The position numbers and the translations under genes are program-made. Shown here piece by piece: positions 1 to 4,127 of a stretch of DNA of 6,465 nt (within the stretch, counting starts at the first letter, position 1; every line of letters begins with the position of its first letter). The stretch is from the NCBI GenBank assembly GCA_964628435.1, contig CAZVON010000043.1, forward strand, positions 1 to 6,465, in the 5' to 3' direction. The notes under the pieces were generated by a model, which saw nothing but the letters and a program-made list of their open reading frames with translations, ran no database searches and was not told where the DNA came from. Origin of the DNA: CAZVON01 sp964628435. GTDB lineage: Bacteria > Patescibacteriota > Microgenomatia > Levybacterales > UBA12049.

Positions 1-151
1 CAATCCGGCTCGCAACCTGAAGTGACCACAGGGAAGCGGAATGAAATAGCTTGGAACCGCCAATAATCATTAATTTCCCATTCTGCCCTTTGTGAGACAT
101 AGGAGGTGGCTTATATAATTCTTTTAACTCAGCAGGATTAAACTTATCCAT
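1..151 (-). CDS. nnrD: NAD(P)H-hydrate dehydratase (NnrD / YjeF C-terminal type), N-terminal fragment
   Basis: Only the first 50 codons lie in the window; the gene continues past the left edge. The family repairs hydrated NADH and NADPH by ADP- or ATP-dependent dehydration, a cytosolic metabolite-repair step, and has a ribokinase-like fold. The translation begins MDKFNPAELKELYKPPP and then shows HKGQNGKLMIIGGS at residues 20-33. This matches the HKGxxGxvlviGGS motif at the start of this family, followed by a helix (residues 36-50) where the family usually has a GA-x-x-LA helix. The ATG at 151-149 lies inside the end of recF: the two share 8 nt (ATGGATAA), so they are probably translationally coupled. 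No clear SD is visible upstream. The assignment rests on one motif and its neighbours; another carbohydrate-kinase-like protein is the main alternative. Confidence 0.65.
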   Translation of the reverse strand, partial: MDKFNPAELKELYKPPPMSHKGQNGKLMIIGGSKLFHSASLWSLQVASRI

Positions 152-1238
152 TTGGTTTCTTTAATTCTATCATACTCGCACCACGAAGCTCTGGTGAATT
201 GAGATTAATGAATTCTTTATGGGTTCCAGTCAAAATTGTTTGTTGCTGCCCAAGCATAGACATCACCAATTCAATATGCTGCTCATCAAGCTCTGAAAAA
301 ATATCATCCAAGAGTAGCAGTGGACGATAACCAACAGCCTGTTCCATAAACTGAATCTGTATCAGCTTTATTTGCAACACCGCTAAACGCTGCTGGCCGC
401 GGGAGCCAAATTGTTTGATGTCATGTTTTGTAGTAGTATCTTGAAGATAGAGAATAAAATCATCACGGTGCGGACCAACCAGAGTTACCCCTGCTCTCAC
501 TTCCGCGTCTTTATACTGCAGCAAGCGCTCTTTTGAGACAATACTTTTGTCATAAAAAATAGTGCAATCAAATACTTCTTTTTTTGTTGTATTGATATAG
601 TCTATAAACGCTTCTCTTTTCTGGGTTACTAAATTACCATTGGTGATTAAAATCTCATCCCAATATTCAAATAATTCCTCATTTCGTCTCCTTCCTTCTT
701 GCACGTGTTCTAGGAGCGCATTTCGCTGACGCAATGCCTTAATATATACAGAAAGCGCGTGTCTATATTCTCTATCTACTTGTTCTAAAACATGATCTAA
801 AAATTCCCGTCTTTTACCTGGGGAGCCAACAATAATTTCAAGATCAATAGGTGAAAACAACACACAAGAAAGCATCCCGGCAAAATCAAATCTTCGCTTT
901 GATACACCATTGACTAAGTATTTTTTAAGTGGTGCTTCTTTTCCTCCCACAATTCCAGTAGTCAAAACTACTTCTAGTTCTATCTCGTCTATCTCAGGTG
1001 TTTTTTGTACACTTAGTACAGATACTCGCACTCGTGCTATATCTTGTCCAAATATAATCAATTGCACATCTTTTTCTGCGCGAAAACTTTTCCCTGTGGA
1101 TAAAAGATATATTGCTTCGATAATATTGGTTTTCCCCGAGGTGTTTGGACCAACAATAAAAGTAGTCTCATTATTAAAATCAAATGTGGCTTTTTTGTAG
1201 CTTCTGAAGTTTTGGAGAAAAATACTTTTTAAATACAT
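144..1238 (-). CDS. recF: DNA replication and repair protein RecF
   Basis: RecF is an SMC-like ATPase that binds gapped DNA and, with RecO and RecR, loads RecA in the cytosol. The 364-residue length is normal for the family. Visible motifs are the N-terminal LQNFRSY strand, Walker A GPNTSGKT at residues 30-37, the RecF-specific FSPIDLEIIVGSPGKRREFLD stretch (128-148), GPHRDD at 255-260, the ABC signature GSRGQQR at 278-284, and Walker B LLLLDD (307-312) followed by the D-loop IFSELDE (313-319). TGTH at 337-340 occupies the switch position. The arm between the two ATPase halves (about 150-250) is charged and probably helical. The ATG at 1238-1236 is preferred because LKSIFLQNFRSY follows at once; no SD is seen, and a 14-bp inverted repeat ends on the start codon. 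It lies 49 nt after the UMP kinase gene and overlaps the next gene by 8 nt. Confidence 0.95.
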   Translation of the reverse strand: MYLKSIFLQNFRSYKKATFDFNNETTFIVGPNTSGKTNIIEAIYLLSTGKSFRAEKDVQLIIFGQDIARVRVSVLSVQKTPEIDEIELEVVLTTGIVGGKEAPLKKYLVNGVSKRRFDFAGMLSCVLFSPIDLEIIVGSPGKRREFLDHVLEQVDREYRHALSVYIKALRQRNALLEHVQEGRRRNEELFEYWDEILITNGNLVTQKREAFIDYINTTKKEVFDCTIFYDKSIVSKERLLQYKDAEVRAGVTLVGPHRDDFILYLQDTTTKHDIKQFGSRGQQRLAVLQIKLIQIQFMEQAVGYRPLLLLDDIFSELDEQHIELVMSMLGQQQTILTGTHKEFINLNSPELRGASMIELKKPNG

Positions 1239-1280
1239 TGTTCAATTGCTACATTGTTGACTTTTTAGCAATTGAGCAAT
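1237..1280. repeat. Inverted repeat between UMP kinase and recF, at the recF start
   Basis: Arms 1237-1250 (ATTGTTCAATTGCT) and 1267-1280 (AGCAATTGAGCAAT) are complementary at 13 of 14 positions around a 16-nt loop. In the minus-strand mRNA the hairpin would follow the UMP kinase stop and end within the recF ATG. It is AT-rich with no trailing U run after the stem, so it is not a standard intrinsic terminator. The surrounding sequence is made of degenerate CAATTG and AACAATT units, suggesting a decayed short tandem repeat. A role in recF start accessibility or mRNA processing is inference. Confidence 0.6.
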
Positions 1281-1287
1281 TTAACAA

Positions 1288-1995
1288 TTACCCAATCACT
1301 GTTCCTACAAACTTTTCTCCTCGTAAATATTTCTCTACATTTGGAAGGTCTTTTCCGTTTAGAACGGCAACTCGTGCGCCAATTTCTTGAGCCTTTTTGG
1401 CCGCTATCGGATCAAATGGCGCGTTCATACCAGGAGACCACTGGTTCCCAACTATTTTTCGGAAATCTTCCCAGGAAATAGTATCAATTGGTTTTGCGTC
1501 GTGGTTATTACGAGGATCTTTATCGTAAACTTTGGTGATATTACTTAAGTTAAGAATAGTTGTTGCCCCATAATCTTCCAAAAGAAGCATTGCGCAGAAA
1601 TCTGTTGACCATCCTGGTTTCCAACCAGAAGCAATAACGACTGGTTCGGTAACTTTTCGAATAATCTCGTAGTGTTCGATAATATGCGCATGGGCAATAT
1701 CTTGAAAAATTGTACGCATTAAGTGAGCATTCAAGCGTGTGGCATGAATACCCAACCAGTCTAAATCTTCGTTCGTTAATTCATGACCTACGACTTGACG
1801 CCCTGCGTCTCGATAATGTCTGGCGGTTGCTCCGCCGCCAATAACTAAAAAAAACTGGCGATTTTTGTGATTCGCCAGTTGATTTCTGATGAATGTGCTA
1901 AACTGAGATAAAAACTCAGTGTCAATCCCACCATTGGGGATAATCAATGAACCTCCTACAGACAGAATATATTTCTCTGTATAGCCGTTAGCCAT
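1288..1995 (-). CDS. pyrH: UMP kinase, archaeal-type subfamily (amino acid kinase fold)
   Basis: The predicted reaction is phosphorylation of UMP to UDP with ATP, in cytosolic pyrimidine nucleotide synthesis. The 235-residue protein shows the amino acid kinase motifs in order: YILSVGGSLIIP at 9-20 (phosphate-binding GGS loop), FLVIGGGATARHYRD at 49-63, WLGIHATRLNAHLM at 80-93 (UMP-side helix), GWKPGWSTDFCAMLLLEDYG at 124-143 (GxSTD), and NLSNITKVYDKDPR at 149-162, the nucleotide-base and metal region. A late PFDPIAAKKAQE helix (193-204) matches the family. The IGGG..ARHYRD and GWSTD patterns resemble archaeal-type UMP kinases, which are common in Patescibacteria, more than the E. coli PyrH type. 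The start is set by the conserved YILSVGGS strand just inside; no good SD lies upstream and a palindromic repeat ends about 5 nt before the ATG. A related amino acid kinase is the alternative. Confidence 0.85.
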   Translation of the reverse strand: MANGYTEKYILSVGGSLIIPNGGIDTEFLSQFSTFIRNQLANHKNRQFFLVIGGGATARHYRDAGRQVVGHELTNEDLDWLGIHATRLNAHLMRTIFQDIAHAHIIEHYEIIRKVTEPVVIASGWKPGWSTDFCAMLLLEDYGATTILNLSNITKVYDKDPRNNHDAKPIDTISWEDFRKIVGNQWSPGMNAPFDPIAAKKAQEIGARVAVLNGKDLPNVEKYLRGEKFVGTVIG

Positions 1996-2001
1996 AAATC
2001 A

Positions 2002-2067
2002 TTTCGACTCTGCTCAAGATTATGTCTTCGATCCTGAGTCTGACCGAAGAGTTGAGTTCTGCTGAAG
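2002..2067. repeat. REP-like palindromic mosaic in the UMP kinase leader
   Basis: This stretch is unlike the flanking AT-rich DNA and is built from pieces of the CCTTCGAC..CTCAGG repeat family seen elsewhere in the window. TTCGACTCTGCTCA starts at 2003, TCTTCG (2025-2030) pairs with CGAAGA (2045-2050), GACTC (2006-2010) pairs with GAGTC (2036-2040), and it ends in CTGCTGAAGG. It would lie in the 5' untranslated region of the UMP kinase mRNA and could fold into competing hairpins. It looks like two or three decayed copies side by side. Confidence 0.55.
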
Positions 2068-2097
2068 GCATAAAAAAAGCATTAGGTTAAGACAGAA

Positions 2098-2120
2098 TAC
2101 CAATATGCTACTAATTGGTA
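2098..2120. repeat. Short perfect inverted repeat
   Basis: TACCAAT (2098-2104) and ATTGGTA (2114-2120) form a perfect 7-bp inverted repeat with a 9-nt loop, directly downstream of the -10 proposed for the UMP kinase promoter. It could be an operator or the first hairpin of the transcript. AT-rich 7-bp repeats arise often by chance, so confidence is low. Confidence 0.3.
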
Positions 2121-2149
2121 ATAGTATCACACCAACACTCCAAATACAA
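2121..2149 (-). promoter_or_regulatory. Candidate sigma70-type promoter for the UMP kinase gene
   Basis: On the minus strand a -35-like TTGTAT (2149-2144) is followed after 17 nt by TACTAT (2126-2121), preceded by TGA to give an extended -10 (TGATACTAT). The predicted start near 2114 gives a leader of about 120 nt containing the palindromic mosaic. The -35 matches the consensus at 4 of 6 positions and the -10 at 5 of 6. Position and spacing are reasonable, but this is a pattern match only. Confidence 0.35.
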
Positions 2150-2166
2150 CAAGACACTAGTTTTGA

Positions 2167-2426
2167 TCAATATACTTGATTATGCGTTCCGATGTCATGG
2201 AGTAAAATTCCATCATGCACTCTTTCGTAAATTACTCTAATATCTCCAGTAACCGAAGAGTATAGACTGACTTTTTACCTTGTAGGGAATGATATTGTAA
2301 AATTGGATTTGTGCTATCGTTTATAAACATTTCGAGTCTCGCTTTGAATTTTTTGTCTAATGAATAATTGGGAGAGATACGTTTCCTATACGATTTTATG
2401 AAGTTTTTGTGATAATTAATCTTCAT
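2167..2426 (-). pseudogene. RelE/YafQ-family toxin, broken by a one-base deletion
   Basis: The intact family members are small mRNA-cutting toxins (RNA interferases) that act at the ribosome. The open frame from the ATG at 2426 gives MKINYHKNFIKSYRKRISPN and runs to HSLQGKKS, a typical N-terminal half, but then reads out of frame to a stop at 2234-2232 (64 codons). In the next frame the missing half is intact: SSVTGDIRVIYERV, then DGILLHDIGTHNQVY and a TGA at 2169-2167. The late IGTHNQVY carries the histidine expected at the catalytic position. Adding one A to the A run read from the T5 at 2272-2276 joins the two parts into about 86 residues, the normal length. The start overlaps the antitoxin end by 11 nt, typical of these operons. 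The lesion could be a real mutation, a slippery site or a sequencing or assembly error. Confidence 0.8.
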
Positions 2427-2565
2427 TCAAATGCTTCATAAGCTCATCAACACTGCTAGCAGTAAAAAAATTTCGTCCTTTTTTAAAATCCTCAGACATT
2501 TTGTCATATCTTTTAATAGCTCTTGGAGATAGCTGCGCGAAGAAGACGGTCGAATAAGAATCCAT
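2416..2565 (-). CDS. Antitoxin of the RelE/YafQ-type pair
   Basis: This encodes a 49-residue protein with the C-terminal pattern LSPRAIKRYDKMSEDFKKGR (12-31) and SSVDELMKHLNED (37-49). This is a short amphipathic, charged segment of the kind antitoxins wrap around RelE-like toxins. It lies immediately upstream of the toxin and overlaps it by 11 nt, giving the usual antitoxin-then-toxin order. An upstream ATG at 2616 is open in frame, but the ATG at 2565-2563 has AGGAG just before it and is preferred. Most related antitoxins have a longer N-terminal DNA-binding part. Here the first dozen residues (MDSYSTVFFAQL) lie over a possible remnant on the other strand, so the N-terminus may have been cut back and replaced. 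Its ability to bind DNA is therefore doubtful. No other function is suggested by the sequence. Confidence 0.65.
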   Translation of the reverse strand: MDSYSTVFFAQLSPRAIKRYDKMSEDFKKGRNFFTASSVDELMKHLNED

Positions 2566-2700
2566 ATTGCTCCTATTGAAAGAATTCCTGATGGCACGGT
2601 TATAATTGGAAAACAAGAAAGAAGAGCTGTAAATTTTGATCCTAATGCCAATGCTTTTCCAGCAACACGAAAAATGAGAAAAATGGCAGGTATTACCTAA
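2533..2700 (+). pseudogene. Possible 3' remnant of an unidentified plus-strand gene
   Basis: A plus-strand frame of 55 codons plus a stop, preceded by a TAG at 2530-2532 and with no ATG near its start, translates to sequence that looks protein-like. It contains EEDGRIRIHIAPIERIPDGT, then VIIGKQERRAVNFDPNANAF and PATRKMRKMAGIT before the TAA at 2698-2700. The stop lies one base from the mutM stop, as expected for a convergent neighbour. The left end overlaps the antitoxin start (2533-2565), so the rest of the gene may have been lost when the toxin-antitoxin module arrived. I do not recognise the family. A chance open frame cannot be excluded. Confidence 0.35.
2570..2574 (-). promoter_or_regulatory. 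Ribosome binding site deciding the antitoxin start
   Basis: On the minus strand AGGAG lies 4 nt before the ATG at 2565-2563. It is one of only two clear Shine-Dalgarno sequences in the window, and it supports this start over the in-frame ATG at 2616. Confidence 0.5.
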
Positions 2701-2701
2701 T

Positions 2702-3571
2702 CTATTTTTGACATTTCGGACAAAAGTAGGTTCCGCGACCGGCGAGTTTTATTTTTTTAATAGTTGAGCCGCACCGCTTGCATTTTTTTCCGTCCTGTCC
2801 GTAGGCCAAAAAATATTTTTGATACCCACCCTCTTCTCCTAATGCATTGACAAAATTAATTTCTGATGCTCCCCCTGTCTCAAGCCCCTTTTTCAAAACC
2901 TTTAATAGCGAATGATAAAGTCTTTTAGTTTCTTCTTCTGACAAATCTTTTGCTTTTCTACGTGGATCAATCATGGCATCAAAAAGTCCGTCGTTGGAAT
3001 AAATATTACCAATGCCCCCGATTCTTTTTTGATCTAACAACAAGACTTTAATAGGGATATTACCTTTTCTAACTATTGAACTAAACAATTGCTGAGTTAA
3101 ATCCTTAAACGGTTCGGGTCCCAGATCTTTGAAAAATGGCAGTTTTTGAATATCGTCTGTTTTTACTATTTTCAACCACCCAAATTGTCTGATGTCATTA
3201 TAAAAAAGCTTCGCTTCTTGGCTTAAGCGAAATATGACATGGGTGAACTTGTTGGGCAGCTGTCCTCCGGTTTTCTGAAGCGCTAACTTTGCGGCAAATT
3301 TAGTGTGTGAGTCCTGATAAATCAGCTGTCCGGTCAGCTTAATATGCACCGCGATCGAATACCCATTATCAAGATCAATCACCAATCCCTTCCCAAAACG
3401 CTGAATTTTAACTATCTTTGAACCTATTATATGTTGTAAATTCACCCTGAGCGAAGCCGAAGGACCTGTTAGTATCTTCGCAAGCCCTACCTCAACATCA
3501 ACAATCGTCTTCCCGACCAAATATTTCTGTAACCCTAACCGAATAGTCTCAACCTCAGGTAGCTCAGGCAT
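2702..3571 (-). CDS. mutM: Formamidopyrimidine-DNA glycosylase (Fpg/MutM)
   Basis: This bifunctional DNA glycosylase/AP lyase removes 8-oxoguanine and formamidopyrimidines and nicks the backbone by beta,delta-elimination. The N-terminus MPELPEVETIRLGL supplies the catalytic Pro2 (Schiff base, after Met removal) and Glu3. RFGKG at 58-62 contains the conserved lysine (Lys61). DIRQFG at 126-131 supplies the Arg128/Phe130 lesion-probing residues, and RIGGIGNIYSNDGLF (183-197) is the helix-two-turn-helix motif. The C-terminal zinc finger has Cys264, Cys267, Cys284 and Cys287 with Arg279 in its loop. The position of the E. coli intercalating Met appears to be Leu79. At 289 residues it is longer than the usual 270 or so, partly because residues 37-43 (PSASLRV) are encoded by a palindromic repeat. 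It starts 4 nt after the membrane protein stop without a clear SD, so translation is probably coupled. Confidence 0.95.
   Translation of the reverse strand: MPELPEVETIRLGLQKYLVGKTIVDVEVGLAKILTGPSASLRVNLQHIIGSKIVKIQRFGKGLVIDLDNGYSIAVHIKLTGQLIYQDSHTKFAAKLALQKTGGQLPNKFTHVIFRLSQEAKLFYNDIRQFGWLKIVKTDDIQKLPFFKDLGPEPFKDLTQQLFSSIVRKGNIPIKVLLLDQKRIGGIGNIYSNDGLFDAMIDPRRKAKDLSEEETKRLYHSLLKVLKKGLETGGASEINFVNALGEEGGYQKYFLAYGQDGKKCKRCGSTIKKIKLAGRGTYFCPKCQK
3445..3464. repeat. REP-like palindromic element inside mutM
   Basis: Read on the minus strand this is TCCTTCGGCTTCGCTCAGGG, an imperfect hairpin (CCT pairing with AGG, and an inner GC-TTC-GC). It has the CCTTCG..CTCAGG ends shared with the elements at 5084-5127 and 2002-2067. 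It is translated in frame as PSASLR in a loop before the HIIGSKIVKIQRFGKG strand of MutM, a place where I recall family members being shorter. The in-frame insertion is inferred from motif identity and that recalled family length. Confidence 0.6.
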
Positions 3572-3575
3572 ATTG

Positions 3576-4127
3576 CTAAAATTTTGGAATTATTGACGAA
3601 ATATTAACAGTCATATAATCCATCCGCAGTAGAATAAGAAAAACTATTACTCCTCCACTCACTATCCATGCCTCTTTAGGCATAGATCTATGGATACGCA
3701 CAAATTTAACGATTGTTAATAAAAAAAGAGATAGTAAACTGCAAACTAAAAACATATAGATCGCGTGCCAGACACCTAAAACATTCCACTGCCAGGGCTT
3801 TGGCATTGCCCAATTGACCAGTCCATTCACTGCCTGGCTGATATGAAAATACATAGTAATAAGGACTCCAAGAAGCAGTGCTTGATACAGCAATCGTTTG
3901 GTAATAAGATTTTTATGAGTTAACAAGAACGCAACCACGATCATATTGATAATTGGTAGTAAAATTCCATCGCCAATAATTGCCGAAGTATAATTAAGTG
4001 AAGAGCGCAACTCCAGCACTAAAGGCGATTGAATCCAAAATAAATATACGTTGAGCAATGCCCCTGCCCCAAAACCAAAGAAAAATGTTGTAACTCCAGT
4101 TCCTATAATAACTTTTGAATTTTTCAT
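3576..4127 (-). CDS. Small multi-pass membrane protein of unknown function
   Basis: I do not recognise this 183-residue protein. Hydrophobic segments at about 7-30, 47-70, 78-97, 116-143 and 153-172 suggest five membrane spans. Short polar loops carry conserved-looking motifs: GDGILLPIIN (52-61) at the start of the second span, and a region rich in His, Trp and Asn. That region reads HISQAVNGLVNWAMP (95-109) followed by PWQWNVLGVWHAIY (111-124). The two histidines, paired tryptophans and buried Asp look functional rather than structural. There is no cleavable signal peptide; the first span could act as an anchor. Its ATG overlaps the glycosyltransferase stop (ATGA) and its stop lies 4 nt before mutM, so it is in the same operon. 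By position it may assist the glycosyltransferase in handling a membrane-bound sugar acceptor, but nothing in the sequence proves that. Confidence 0.75.
   Translation of the reverse strand: MKNSKVIIGTGVTTFFFGFGAGALLNVYLFWIQSPLVLELRSSLNYTSAIIGDGILLPIINMIVVAFLLTHKNLITKRLLYQALLLGVLITMYFHISQAVNGLVNWAMPKPWQWNVLGVWHAIYMFLVCSLLSLFLLTIVKFVRIHRSMPKEAWIVSGGVIVFLILLRMDYMTVNISSIIPKF

Noticed and set aside
1237..1280. Rho-independent terminator between UMP kinase and recF
   Set aside because: The stem is AT-rich and not followed by a U run on the transcribed strand; the genes are probably cotranscribed.
910..1481. Plus-strand open frames opposite recF and UMP kinase (910-1200 and 1272-1481)
   Set aside because: They lie antisense to well-supported genes, have low-complexity Ser/Thr- or Leu-rich translations, and show no recognisable motifs.
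2071..2080. T7 run on the minus strand as an intrinsic terminator for the toxin operon
   Set aside because: No GC-rich stem precedes the run on that strand (upstream bases are CTTAACCTAATGC).
2436..2651. Minus-strand frame 2436-2651 with a hydrophobic N-terminus
   Set aside because: It overlaps the better-supported antitoxin frame, lacks an SD at its start, and its hydrophobicity follows from being antisense to the plus-strand remnant.
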